NCBI RefSeq assembly: GCF_031202305.1
Contig: NZ_CP101731.1
Location: 3,784,501-3,848,500 of the forward strand
DNA length: 64,000 bases
Source: Pelagibacterium sp. 26DY04
GTDB lineage: Bacteria > Pseudomonadota > Alphaproteobacteria > Rhizobiales > Devosiaceae
Direction: 5' to 3'
Below are positions 1 through 8,292 of the stretch, piece after piece (position 1 is the first letter of the stretch; the number at the start of each line of letters is the position of its first letter). The position numbers and the translations under genes were made by a program. The notes under the pieces are model-generated. The model was not told the origin of the DNA. It ran no database searches and was given only the letters and a program-made list of their open reading frames with translations.

Positions 1-196
1 CTGTTCATTTTGAAATTCTGCCTATGGTGTGACCGCCCCCCTTCCCGGTTAGATCACGCCCATGAACGCAGCTTGACGGTCCCGTGCCAAACAGATGACA
101 CCGCCCCTCTCCTCGATACGCCTTGCATTTGCCCCTCTCCCTAGGCAAAAAGCCTCCCGTCTCCTCCTCCCTCCCAATCAGGAAACGAACGGCACC

Positions 197-727
197 ATGA
201 ATATCGACGCCATCCCCGTGGGCAAGAACCCGCCCGAGGACCTCAACGTCATCATCGAAGTCCCCCTGGGCGGCGAGCCGATCAAATACGAGATCGACAA
301 GGATTCCGGCGCCCTTTTCGTCGACCGCTTTCTCTATACGCCCATGCGCTATCCGGGAAATTACGGCTTCGTCCCCCACACCCTGTGCGGTGACGGCGAC
401 CCGCTCGACGTGATCGTCTTGAACTCCCGCCCCCTGGTTCCCGGCGCCATCGTGCGTTCGCGCCCGGTCGGGGTGCTGTTCATGGAAGACGATGGCGGCC
501 AGGACGAAAAGATCCTCGCGGTTCCCGTTTCCAAGCTCACCAAGATGTATGACGGCATTGCCGACGTTACCGATCTGCCCGAAATCCAGATCGAGCGCGT
601 GAAGCACTTCTTCATGCACTACAAGGATCTCGAGCCCGGCAAATGGGCCAAGATCGATCGCATCGGCGGCGTCGAGGACGCCCGCAAGGTAATCCTCGAT
701 TCCATCGAAATGGCCAACAAGGGCTGA
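197..727 (+). CDS. ppa: Inorganic pyrophosphatase (family I)
   Basis: This 176-residue cytoplasmic enzyme hydrolyses pyrophosphate to phosphate, pulling biosynthetic reactions forward. The length and the Asp-rich metal-binding stretch around residues 62-70 ([11 protein letters not shown]) fit soluble family I pyrophosphatases, as does the N-terminal [12 protein letters not shown] segment. An in-frame extension to position 95 is possible, but the family normally starts at about MNIDAI, so I chose the ATG at 197. The gene stands alone; the next gene on the strand, leuC, is 342 bp away. Confidence 0.96.
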   Translation: MNIDAIPVGKNPPEDLNVIIEVPLGGEPIKYEIDKDSGALFVDRFLYTPMRYPGNYGFVPHTLCGDGDPLDVIVLNSRPLVPGAIVRSRPVGVLFMEDDGGQDEKILAVPVSKLTKMYDGIADVTDLPEIQIERVKHFFMHYKDLEPGKWAKIDRIGGVEDARKVILDSIEMANKG

Positions 728-881
728 TCGGACCGGGGGGTGCGGCATCGGCTCCACCCCCTCCTTGTCATTGTGGGACTTGTTCGCCCAATCCAGGTGC
801 AGCGCTGGCCGAAATCTCACATGCCAGTTACCGCCCCAACCCTTGACCAAAAGCCCCGCAAGCGCGTAAATAGCAGTCAAC

Positions 882-897
882 CGTACCCAAGGGTACG
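882..897. promoter_or_regulatory. Short perfect dyad upstream of leuC
   Basis: Two 7-bp arms (CGTACCC and GGGTACG) flank an AA centre about 175 bp before the leuC start. The symmetry suits a dimeric regulator, but I recognise no specific binding consensus, so it could be chance or part of the adjacent repeat element. Confidence 0.3.
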
Positions 898-902
898 CCA
901 AG

Positions 903-1037
903 TGTGTGGAGAGGCAGGTCAGGGCGCGCCGAAAAGCGGGTGATCGAGAATCGGAACGGAGCGTACATTTGGTACGTGAGTACCGGAAGCGCAGAGAACC
1001 ACGGTTTGCAGGCCGTCATCACATGACTGTCCACACA
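903..1037 (+). repeat. Structured dispersed repeat, copy A
   Basis: This 135-bp element matches copy B at 54266-54407. Shared blocks in order are GGTCAGGGCG, CGAAAAG, GAGAAYCGGARCGGAGCGTA, GGTACGTGAGYACCGG, AAGCGCAG and TTTGCAGGCCGYCATCAC. The ends pair as TGTGTGGA (903-910) with TCCACACA (1030-1037). In copy B the corresponding ends are different bases but also pair. An inner GTAC/GTAC hairpin is conserved. It lies just upstream of leuC. It may be a mobile palindromic element or a structured RNA; I cannot name the family. Confidence 0.7.
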
Positions 1038-1069
1038 ACGTAACCTCACTGACTGGAATTTGCGCTCCG

Positions 1070-2479
1070 ATGACCGCCAGGACCCTCTACGACAAAATCT
1101 GGGACGACCATGTTGTGGCCTATAACGAGGATGGCACCGCTATCCTCTATATCGACCGCCACCTCGTCCATGAAGTCACGAGCCCCCAGGCTTTCGAGGG
1201 ACTGCGCCTCTCCGGCCGCAAGGTCCGCGCCCCCGAGCGCACCCTGGCCGTTGTCGACCACAACGTGCCGACCTCGGACCGCACCAACGGGATCGATGAT
1301 CCCGAATCCCGGCTCCAGGTGGAAACCCTGGCGCAGAACGCGGCTGATTTCGGCGTCGAATATTACAACGAGCTCGATATTCGCCAGGGCATCGTCCACA
1401 TCGTAGGCCCCGAACAGGGCTTCACGCTCCCGGGCATGACCATTGTGTGCGGTGACAGCCACACCTCGACCCACGGCGCTTTCGGCGCCCTGGCCCACGG
1501 CATCGGCACCTCGGAAGTCGAGCATGTCCTCGCCACCCAGACGCTGATCCAGCAAAAAGCGAAAAACATGCGCGTCGTCGTCGACGGCAAGCTCCCCGAG
1601 GGTGTTACGGCCAAGGACATCATCCTCGCCATCATCGGCGAGATCGGCACCGCCGGCGGCAATGGCCATGTCCTCGAATATGCCGGCGAGGCCATCCGCT
1701 CGCTCTCCATGGAAGGCCGCATGACGGTCTGCAATATGTCGATCGAAGGCGGCGCCCGCGCCGGGCTGATCGCGCCTGACGAAAAAACCTTCGCCTATGT
1801 CAAGGATCGCCCCCGCGCCCCCAAGGGCACCGCGTTCGACATGGCGCTCGACTATTGGCAGACGCTCTATACCGATGAGGGCGCCCATTTCGACAAGGAA
1901 GTGCGGCTCGACGCAGCCAATCTCCCCCCGATCGTTTCCTGGGGCTCCTCCCCCGAGGACGTGATTTCGGTCACCGGTGCCGTTCCCGATCCCGACCAGA
2001 TCGCCGACGCCAACCGTCGGGCGTCGAAAAAGCGTGCCCTCGAATATATGGGCCTGGTCCCGGGCACGAAAATCACCGATATTGAGCTCGACAGGGTGTT
2101 CCTGGGCTCGTGCACCAATGGCCGCATCGAGGATCTGCGCGCCGCTGCCGCCATCGTCAAGGGTCACAAGGTCCACGATCGGGTCAACGCCATGGTCGTC
2201 CCCGGTTCGGGGCTGGTGAAAGCCCAGGCCGAAGCCGAAGGGCTCGACAAGATCTTCATCGCCGCCGGCTTCGATTGGCGCGAGCCCGGATGCTCCATGT
2301 GCCTGGCCATGAACGCCGACAAGCTCGCGCCCGGCGAGCGCTGCGCTTCGACGTCCAACCGCAATTTCGAGGGCCGTCAGGGCTTCAAGGGCCGCACGCA
2401 CCTTGTCTCCCCCATCATGGCCGCCGCCGCCGCCATCGCCGGCCGGTTCGTGGACATCCGCGAGTGGCCGCGCCAGTAG
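1070..2479 (+). CDS. leuC: 3-isopropylmalate dehydratase large subunit
   Basis: LeuC (469 residues, usual length) with LeuD isomerises 2-isopropylmalate to 3-isopropylmalate in leucine biosynthesis. The aconitase-fold signatures are visible: [12 protein letters not shown] in the N-terminal third, and the [4Fe-4S] ligands in FLGSCTNGR and [11 protein letters not shown]. No leuD or leuB is adjacent, so the partner subunit must be encoded elsewhere. The separate placement of leuC is common in Hyphomicrobiales. The upstream leader holds the structured repeat described at 903-1037. Confidence 0.97.
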   Translation: MTARTLYDKIWDDHVVAYNEDGTAILYIDRHLVHEVTSPQAFEGLRLSGRKVRAPERTLAVVDHNVPTSDRTNGIDDPESRLQVETLAQNAADFGVEYYNELDIRQGIVHIVGPEQGFTLPGMTIVCGDSHTSTHGAFGALAHGIGTSEVEHVLATQTLIQQKAKNMRVVVDGKLPEGVTAKDIILAIIGEIGTAGGNGHVLEYAGEAIRSLSMEGRMTVCNMSIEGGARAGLIAPDEKTFAYVKDRPRAPKGTAFDMALDYWQTLYTDEGAHFDKEVRLDAANLPPIVSWGSSPEDVISVTGAVPDPDQIADANRRASKKRALEYMGLVPGTKITDIELDRVFLGSCTNGRIEDLRAAAAIVKGHKVHDRVNAMVVPGSGLVKAQAEAEGLDKIFIAAGFDWREPGCSMCLAMNADKLAPGERCASTSNRNFEGRQGFKGRTHLVSPIMAAAAAIAGRFVDIREWPRQ

Positions 2480-2519
2480 AGAGCCACGTCCTCCGTGGTA
2501 CTCGGCCCCTCCTCCCCCC

Positions 2520-2550
2520 ATCGTCTTCCCCGGGCTTGACCCGGGGATCT
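2520..2550. repeat. Dispersed GGGCTTGACCC palindrome, copy 1
   Basis: The core CCCCGGGCTTGACCCGGGG forms a 7-bp hairpin in the gap between leuC and the next gene. Related copies lie near 8.2, 14.5, 14.57 and 53.6 kb, often preceded by TCGTCNTC. It is a REP-like intergenic repeat and could terminate leuC transcription weakly. Confidence 0.6.
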
Positions 2551-2575
2551 CGGCAACAAGCACAAGGGCGGGGAA

Positions 2576-3007
2576 ATGACTGAGGCATCGGAAGGCGACG
2601 CCAAATTCTGGGGTCCTCTCCCGGCTCCCTCGCTCGATGACATCGAAGCCCTCGCCATAGAGGCGCTCGAATCTCTCCCCGAGCCCTTCCGCTCCATGTC
2701 CCGCGACGTCGAATGCCGTGTTGCCGAATTCCCCACCGAGGAGATCTGCAAGGACATGGACCTGGAAAGCCCCTTTGATCTCATGGGGCTTTTCGAGGGC
2801 ATCGGGCGCACCGATGATGGCATCCTGCCGCAGACCGGTCAGATGCCCAACCGCGTCTGGCTCTACCGCCGTCCCATCCTCGATTACTGGGCCGAGCACA
2901 CCGATACGCTGGGCGAAATCGTCACCCACGTCCTCGTCCACGAAATCGGCCACCATTTCGGCCTTTCGGACGACGACATGTACGCCATCGACGACGGCCT
3001 GCGCTAA
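2576..3007 (+). CDS. Small zincin-type metallopeptidase family protein
   Basis: This 143-residue protein carries the zinc-binding motif HEIGHHFGLSDDD near the C-terminus (His122, Glu123, His126, with Asp132 as probable third ligand). The spacing and the compact size fit the one-domain metallopeptidase family PF06262 (zincin_1). There is no signal peptide, so it is predicted cytoplasmic. The physiological substrate is unknown. The gene follows leuC on the same strand after 96 bp containing a palindromic repeat, so co-transcription is uncertain. Confidence 0.85.
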   Translation: MTEASEGDAKFWGPLPAPSLDDIEALAIEALESLPEPFRSMSRDVECRVAEFPTEEICKDMDLESPFDLMGLFEGIGRTDDGILPQTGQMPNRVWLYRRPILDYWAEHTDTLGEIVTHVLVHEIGHHFGLSDDDMYAIDDGLR

Positions 3008-3139
3008 ATCTATCTGACCGCCTTGCCCTCCAAAAGATCTCTCCTTCCCCCGATAGGGAGTGAGGGGGCGCGCCTCTCGGCAGGCACCAGAAGCGGTTTG
3101 ACCCCGCAGGGGTGCCCCACAATGCAATGGACTCGCCCT

Positions 3140-3460
3140 CTATCCTCGTCTCGCTTCTTCCCGGCTCATGAACCGGAAATCGGCATAGGTATCCCCCTCG
3201 AGGTCGTCATCGACCACCAGCGCCAAATTCTGCGCCGAAAACGCGGCGTACCAGTCTTCCCAGCTCACCAGCTCGAACCCTCCCGTGGGCCGGTCCGGCC
3301 CCTCATTGTTGTCGGCATTGAGCATGTGCTGGTCGAAAGTGAGGTTGAGCAGGTATTGGTCCTTGCCGCCGGGGGCCGGCATGTCGGCCATGATCGGATT
3401 GCCGCCCCTCCCTTCGGTCCACGCCCGGATGTCGGCAAGTTCGGTCAAGACTTTCGCCAT
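3140..3460 (-). CDS. Conserved hypothetical protein, 106 aa
   Basis: I do not recognise a family. The protein is acidic, has no signal peptide or membrane segment, and carries the stretches LNLTFDQHMLNADNN and WEDWYAAF. The start MAKVLTELADIRAW is preceded by an AAGGAGAT-like ribosome site on the minus strand, which supports a real gene. It is convergent with the zincin gene and divergent from the gene at 3674. No function is proposed. Confidence 0.65.
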   Translation of the reverse strand: MAKVLTELADIRAWTEGRGGNPIMADMPAPGGKDQYLLNLTFDQHMLNADNNEGPDRPTGGFELVSWEDWYAAFSAQNLALVVDDDLEGDTYADFRFMSREEARRG

Positions 3461-3565
3461 TTGCTATCTCCTTGTTGCTCTCGGACCAATCAACGGCGCA
3501 AAGGCATGTTCCGTTGCGACAAATCCCCGACTTGGCAGAGCCGCCGCGATCTGATTAACCGGACC

Positions 3566-3633
3566 TAGAGGCGCCCCTTCTTGCACACTTGCGGTTCGGA
3601 ACGCGGCAAACAAGGATTGGGAGCAATTGACGT
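3566..3633 (+). repeat. Degenerate copy of mosaic palindromic element
   Basis: The stretch begins TAGAG and includes TTGCGGTTCGGA, ACGCGGCAAACAAGGA and GAGCAATTGA, which match the middle of the element copies at 17829, 42827 and 58577. The outer palindromic arms are eroded, so this is probably an old copy. It lies between two divergent genes. Confidence 0.4.
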
Positions 3634-3673
3634 CCTGTGAGGCGGAAATGCTCGAGGAGTTCCGCGGGTCGAA

Positions 3674-4855
3674 ATGAACGGCGCGATTTTGGTCTTTTGG
3701 GTGATCGTCGCCCTCTGCGCCGTCAAATCGGCTGCGTTCTTCGCGCTGGCCCGGTTTGATCCCGTCAATCGTCCCGCGCTCTGGTTTTCCGGCGCCTTTC
3801 TTGCCGCCGGCATCAGTTTTCTCGGCGAGATCGTCCTCGCCACGGGCTTTGCCCCCGGGCCCACACGCATGGTGATCGCCGTCGCCATGGTGATCATGTT
3901 CGTGCTCATCGCCCATGGCATCGCGCGGCGCTACCGCATCGACATGCCCGCCGGCGGGGGCCTGGCCATCGTCGCAGCCTCGTCGCTGCTCTATTATCTG
4001 ATCCTCGACCTGCCGCGCGCCGATTTCACGCGTCAGATGCTCTACCAGATCCCCTACGCGCTCCTCAGTTTCCTCGCCCTCAGCGTCATCTCCCGCGCCC
4101 GGTCCAAAGCCTGGTATGACTGGCTGTTCATGGCGCTGTTCGCCCTCATCGGCCTTCATTTCCTGGGCAAGCCCTTCCTTGCGCGCTGGGCCGGCGGTGT
4201 CGGCGCCGAACCCTCGGCATTTTCCGCCACCCTTTATGCGGGCCTTTCCACCGCCTCTGGCGCCATCCTGCTGCTGATTCTTTCGTCCGCCGGGCTGGCG
4301 CTGCTTCTGGCCGATACCGCTGGACGCCTCATCCGCCGCGCCGAACGCGATGCGCAAACCGGGTTGCTGAACCGGGCCGGCTTCGCCACCCACGCCGATC
4401 GTCAACTCCTCACCCTGGCCCAAGCCGAAAAGCCCCACGAGGAACGCCGCGACGTGGCGCTGACGCTCATCGCCGTCAACCGTCCCACCCAGCCGCGCAC
4501 CAGGGAGCAGTCCGCGGCGGCGCTGGCTGCCCTCATTCTCTCGGTGGCCCCCAGGGATGCCCTGATCGGCCGCATGGCCGATTTCGAATTCGCCATCCTC
4601 GCTCCGGGCAGCAATCTCTTTGCCGCCCGCCACACCGCCGAGGAGCTGCGCAAGAAGCTGCGCGCGCGGCTGGGCGAGATGGAAGGAGGGCTCACGCTCA
4701 GCATCGGCATCACCGAGCGCGAGCCCGGCGATCTCTATGCCGACCTTCTGGCGCGCGGACTTTGGGCGCTCGAGGAGGCCGAGCGCGCCGGAGGCAATTG
4801 CGTGCGGCTGGCCGCCCACTCCCAATTCGACCCCCTCGGCATCCGCCAGGGGTGA
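3674..4855 (+). CDS. Membrane protein with degenerate GGDEF domain
   Basis: The N-terminal half of this 393-residue protein contains about six hydrophobic membrane segments. It is followed at about residue 220 by the GGDEF entry motif ERDAQTGLLNRAGF. The active-site loop expected as RxGGDEF reads RMADFEF near residue 300, so the GG needed for GTP binding is missing and diguanylate cyclase activity is unlikely. The core fold and the late LSIGIT strand remain. It may be a degenerate sensor or c-di-GMP-independent signalling protein. It is a single gene, convergent with the ClpP-like gene. Confidence 0.8.
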   Translation: MNGAILVFWVIVALCAVKSAAFFALARFDPVNRPALWFSGAFLAAGISFLGEIVLATGFAPGPTRMVIAVAMVIMFVLIAHGIARRYRIDMPAGGGLAIVAASSLLYYLILDLPRADFTRQMLYQIPYALLSFLALSVISRARSKAWYDWLFMALFALIGLHFLGKPFLARWAGGVGAEPSAFSATLYAGLSTASGAILLLILSSAGLALLLADTAGRLIRRAERDAQTGLLNRAGFATHADRQLLTLAQAEKPHEERRDVALTLIAVNRPTQPRTREQSAAALAALILSVAPRDALIGRMADFEFAILAPGSNLFAARHTAEELRKKLRARLGEMEGGLTLSIGITEREPGDLYADLLARGLWALEEAERAGGNCVRLAAHSQFDPLGIRQG

Positions 4856-4915
4856 GCGTATAGCCAGATGACAGCGGTGCCGCGCTTCGGGCACGGGAGC
4901 GCCAACCGATAGAAC

Positions 4916-5764
4916 CTAGCCCGCATCCGATCCGGAGACCGCTGCCCCATCGGCAGCTTCGACCTCCGAGGTCCCGGCCAGCGCCGTCTCCTCCATCTCT
5001 TCCATGGTGAGGAAATACAGCCGATCGGGCGGCGTCTCCATGGCGTTGACCCAAAGCAGCGGGTCGATGCCCATCTCGTCGAGATAGCGCGTGATCCGCG
5101 CCGTCATCGCCTGGGCGTCGCTCATGGCCTGAGCCGAACCGATTTCGGTCCCGCCTGCCCCGGCATAGATCTGGTGCACGCCCACCGCCGCGCTGTCGGA
5201 CACCAGCCGCTCGACGCCGCCGGCCAGAACCAGCGGGCAGGACGAACCGCAAAGCGCCCCGTCCCCCACCGCCGTTGCAAATCCATTCTCGCGGATCATA
5301 CGCCCGATCAGCAGCGCATCGTCCACCGATCCTCCCGGCGAATTGAGCGCCACGGTCTCCACATAATCCCCCCGCGCCGCGATCTCGGCGGCAAACTGGG
5401 CCGCCGCTCCCGGAACGATCGTCCCCGACAGCATCAGCACGCCCCCGCCGACCAGTTCGATCGACAGCGGCTCGGCAAGCTGTTCGGGCGGCGTCGTTAT
5501 ATGTTCGAGCGGACGATAGGCCGGGTTCGAGGGGTCGATCTCGGGCCGCTCGACCGCCGGCAGCAGCGGATCGCCCGGCATTACCGCCAGATCGGCGGGC
5601 TGGACCTGGTTGAGGTCCATGTAATCGGAGATCAGCACCCAGGCCGTCCCCGCCAGCATGGCGAAAAACGCCGTCCGGAGGATTGCTCCGTCCTCGACGG
5701 CGGCGACGGCATGTACCAACCGCGCTCCGATCCCCTTGCGCGGCGCCTCGCCGAGGCTGCTCAT
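4916..5764 (-). CDS. ClpP-like (crotonase/serine protease fold) membrane-anchored protein
   Basis: The 282-residue product has one membrane segment (about 28-46) and then an extracytoplasmic domain. It carries VALNSPGGSVDDALLIG, GALCGSSCPLVLAGG and AAVGVHQIY: the SPGG turn, a Ser in GSSC and a His matching the ClpP/SppA-type fold, as in COG3904 proteins. The C-terminus is acidic. Its start overlaps the stop of the upstream membrane gene by 4 nt (ATGA), so the two are translationally coupled. Proteolytic activity is plausible but unproven, since the catalytic triad can only be guessed. Confidence 0.75.
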   Translation of the reverse strand: MSSLGEAPRKGIGARLVHAVAAVEDGAILRTAFFAMLAGTAWVLISDYMDLNQVQPADLAVMPGDPLLPAVERPEIDPSNPAYRPLEHITTPPEQLAEPLSIELVGGGVLMLSGTIVPGAAAQFAAEIAARGDYVETVALNSPGGSVDDALLIGRMIRENGFATAVGDGALCGSSCPLVLAGGVERLVSDSAAVGVHQIYAGAGGTEIGSAQAMSDAQAMTARITRYLDEMGIDPLLWVNAMETPPDRLYFLTMEEMEETALAGTSEVEAADGAAVSGSDAG

Positions 5765-7125
5765 GGCCGTTGCGGCCCTTCGGTGCGCTTGCGCTGCGTG
5801 AGCCCAGGCAGTTGCGTCACCGTGTCGTCGTCCTCGGCGCGGGCCGGCTCGGGCGCCACCGTGAGCGTTTCGGTTTCACCGGTCGCAGGCTCCTCGTCCT
5901 CCGACCGCTCGGGCAGGATTTCCGCCGGCTGGGCGCGCACCGCCATCATCTGGTTGTGCAAGGCCACCGCCCGCATCATGTCCGCGGCGGTCAGCGTTTC
6001 CGCATCGTCGAGCGATTCAGCGTCCCGCCGCATCGCCGCATGGGCAACCGAGAGCAGCAGCACCAGCACCACCGGCAAGAGATCGATGGAAATCGCCCCG
6101 GCCCAGGAGGGCACGAAATCGGAAGCGTAGCGCAGCACTGCCTCGGCCGAAGAAAGCGGCACGAAGCGGCGCGGCTCGACCTCCGGCTCGGCCATGATCG
6201 CCTGCGCCGCTTCGGCAAGCGCGGAGGATTGCGCGTCGACAGCGCCCCGGATATTGGCCATGGCCGCATCCTGGCGCATCACCAGCCCGGCGCTCTGACC
6301 ATCGGCCACCGGGGCGATAAAGCCCAGCGAAAGGTCTTCGGCGGCCCGCGCCACCGAGGGGGCGACCGAGGTTTCCTGCAGCGCGGCGATCACCCCGGTC
6401 AGCGCCACGATTTCGGCGGCAAAGGCATCGGCGCGCGGCTGCACCTCGCCGGGCGCGGAAACCAGTTCGCGCATCACCGCCAGATGCTCGCCGCCGGTGG
6501 CAAACAGCCCGCTGGCCCGTTCCTGGGATTGGGAAATGGTGGTGGTGAGCCCGTCCATCTGGCCGCTCATCTGGCTCAAAAGCTGCACCACCGAACCGGA
6601 CCCCGAAGTGCCGGTCAGCGCCCCGCCCTCGCGTTCTTCCTGCGCCAGGGTGGCAAAGCGTTCCGACGCCCGCTGAACGTCCGGAAGCAGCGATTGGGCG
6701 GAGAGCGCATTGGCGTGGGCGGCATCGAGATCGCCGGTATATTCCTCCAGCGTCACCGCCATATGCTGTTCGAGCGCCGCCGAACCGGCCAGCGCGGCGG
6801 CGTTGAGCCAGGAGCTCATGGCCACGATCATCAGCGATCCCAACCCCATGATCGCCACCATGATCAGCCGTTGGCTCATGGTGCGCATCAGCGGCAGGAA
6901 CCGCATCATGTAGCTCCAGAACACGTAGATGCCCACCGATACGGCGACCGAATAGATGATGGCAGCGAAAAAGACGAAATTGGCGTCCCCGTCCAGGAGT
7001 CCCCGCACCCCGAGATAGGTATAGACCCCGCTCGCCAGCGCCAGCACGGCGAGCGCGAAACGCGAGGTGACTTCCAGCCCCTTGATCGTCTGTCCGATCC
7101 GGGCGGCGTTGTTCTGGCTTGCCAT
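5761..7125 (-). CDS. Four-TM membrane protein with long extracytoplasmic helical region
   Basis: I do not recognise a family for this 454-residue protein. It has three hydrophobic helices within residues 18-110, an Ala/Gln/Glu-rich, probably coiled-coil region at about 115-330, a fourth helix at about 345-367, and an acidic disordered tail. The layout resembles membrane scaffolds or sensors. It forms a two-gene unit with the ClpP-like gene (4-nt overlap). A perfect CtrA-type box 28-43 bp before the start suggests cell-cycle control. Confidence 0.7.
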   Translation of the reverse strand: MASQNNAARIGQTIKGLEVTSRFALAVLALASGVYTYLGVRGLLDGDANFVFFAAIIYSVAVSVGIYVFWSYMMRFLPLMRTMSQRLIMVAIMGLGSLMIVAMSSWLNAAALAGSAALEQHMAVTLEEYTGDLDAAHANALSAQSLLPDVQRASERFATLAQEEREGGALTGTSGSGSVVQLLSQMSGQMDGLTTTISQSQERASGLFATGGEHLAVMRELVSAPGEVQPRADAFAAEIVALTGVIAALQETSVAPSVARAAEDLSLGFIAPVADGQSAGLVMRQDAAMANIRGAVDAQSSALAEAAQAIMAEPEVEPRRFVPLSSAEAVLRYASDFVPSWAGAISIDLLPVVLVLLLSVAHAAMRRDAESLDDAETLTAADMMRAVALHNQMMAVRAQPAEILPERSEDEEPATGETETLTVAPEPARAEDDDTVTQLPGLTQRKRTEGPQRP

Positions 7126-7152
7126 GTCGCTGAGTTCCCTCGGCCCAATCCA

Positions 7153-7168
7153 TTAAGCCAAGCTTAAC
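7153..7168 (-). promoter_or_regulatory. CtrA-type box, perfect TTAA-N7-TTAAC
   Basis: TTAA (7153-7156), seven bases, then TTAAC (7164-7168) is an exact match to the binding consensus of the alphaproteobacterial cell-cycle regulator CtrA. It sits 28-43 bp upstream of the membrane gene starting at 7125, near where a promoter is expected. The match is seen directly; regulation is inferred. Confidence 0.6.
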
Positions 7169-7318
7169 AGAGAAATCCCGGCGAAATCGAGATGGCGTGG
7201 AACGTGCCGAAAAGCTCGCGCTTTTGTGAAGGACCGGGACCCGATCCAAACGTCACTATGGCCGTTGCAATGCCGGGTGATTATCATCGGGCCCGATCGT
7301 TCAAAAGGAGGACGCGAA

Positions 7319-8092
7319 ATGAGCTTTACCCGTCGACGGACCCTCGGCCTGGGGCTTGGCACCCTGGCCGCCATGGGCGTCACCACCATCCTGCCCCGCA
7401 CCGCTTTCGCCCAGGCCGATGGCGATCTCTACCCGTCCGAGGCCGGCGATTTCTTCGTCCATCCCATCTCCCACGCCTCGCTGGTTCTCGAAACGCCCTC
7501 GGGCGTCATCTATGTCGATCCGGTGGGCGGCGCCGAGCCCTATTCCTATCTCCCGCCCCCCGACCTCATCCTCATCACCCATGAGCATGGCGATCACTAC
7601 GACGCTGCAACGCTCGAAGCGATCATGGGCGAAGAGACCGAGATCATCGCCAACCCGGCCGTCTTCGATATGCTTCCCGAAGCGCTCTCCGCCCGTGCCC
7701 GGCAGATGGCCAATGGCGACACTGACAGTTTCGGCGATATCGGCATCGAGGCCATCCCCGCCTACAACACCACCGAGGACCGGCTGCAATACCACCCCCA
7801 GGGGCGCGACAACGGCTATATCCTCACCATCGGCGAGCGCCGCGTCTATATCGCCGGCGACACCGAGGACATTCCCGAAATGCGTGAGCTCGAAGACATC
7901 TTCATCGCCTTCGTGCCCATGAACCTGCCCTACACCATGGACGTCGACCAGGCCGCCTCGGGCGTCGCCGCCTTCCTGCCCACCTATGTCTACCCCTACC
8001 ACTACAACGACAGCGACCTCGACCGCTTCGAAGACCTCCTCATGGAAGAAATCGGCGGCGGCACGGAAGTCGTGCGCGGGGCGTGGTACTAG
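7319..8092 (+). CDS. Tat-exported metallo-beta-lactamase-fold hydrolase
   Basis: The first 32 residues form a twin-arginine signal (TRRRTLGLG, then a hydrophobic stretch ending AFAQA). The mature part carries THEHGDHYD (His88, His90, Asp92, His93), the HxHxDH zinc motif, and later YIAGDTEDIPEM, as in UlaG-like or N-acyl-phosphatidylethanolamine-type metal-dependent hydrolases. The product should act in the periplasm. I chose the ATG at 7319 because an AGGAGG site lies just upstream and because it gives a complete Tat signal; a longer in-frame ORF is spurious. Its substrate is unknown. Confidence 0.88.
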   Translation: MSFTRRRTLGLGLGTLAAMGVTTILPRTAFAQADGDLYPSEAGDFFVHPISHASLVLETPSGVIYVDPVGGAEPYSYLPPPDLILITHEHGDHYDAATLEAIMGEETEIIANPAVFDMLPEALSARARQMANGDTDSFGDIGIEAIPAYNTTEDRLQYHPQGRDNGYILTIGERRVYIAGDTEDIPEMRELEDIFIAFVPMNLPYTMDVDQAASGVAAFLPTYVYPYHYNDSDLDRFEDLLMEEIGGGTEVVRGAWY

Positions 8093-8128
8093 GAACCAAA
8101 CATCTGCCGGGAATTGGCAGCGTCGCGG

Positions 8129-8151
8129 ATTGTCGGGTCAGGCCCGACAAT
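8129..8151. repeat. Intergenic hairpin ATTGTCGGG/CCCGACAAT
   Basis: Two 9-bp arms with a 5-nt loop follow the hydrolase gene in the convergent gap before clpS. It resembles a REP-type repeat and may double as a weak terminator, though no T run follows. Confidence 0.5.
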
Positions 8152-8210
8152 GACGAGGAGAGGGTATAGGACTGGTACACTAACGCTGTTGCCGGCCGCC
8201 CCCTATCCAC

Positions 8211-8260
8211 CTCGTCGTCCTCGGGCTCGACCCGGGGACCCGCAAAGCCTCGATGAAGAC
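8211..8260. repeat. Dispersed GGGCTTGACCC palindrome, copy 2
   Basis: CTCGTCGTCCTCGGGCTCGA followed by CCCGGGGACCCGC matches the copy at 53588-53625 nearly base for base, including flanks. It lies between the convergent hydrolase gene and clpS. Confidence 0.6.
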
Positions 8261-8292
8261 AGAAGATGTGAAAACAGCAAACGCCGCTGTGT

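Larger units (their letters stand above)
728..1069. other. Intergenic region ppa-leuC (342 bp)
   Basis: I see no gene here. After ppa there is a GC-rich imperfect hairpin (about 735-765) without a T run. At 882-897 a 16-bp palindrome (CGTACCC/GGGTACG, 2-nt centre) is followed at 903-1037 by copy A of a structured repeat that also occurs near 54.3 kb. leuC starts 32 bp after that element. Confidence 0.7.

Noticed and set aside
5..901. A 298-aa minus-strand open frame across ppa.
   Set aside because: It is the reverse-frame shadow of ppa with no family resemblance; ppa is clearly the real gene.
1046..3127. A 693-aa minus-strand open frame over leuC and the zincin gene.
   Set aside because: High-GC antisense frame; the plus-strand genes have family motifs and the antisense translation has none.
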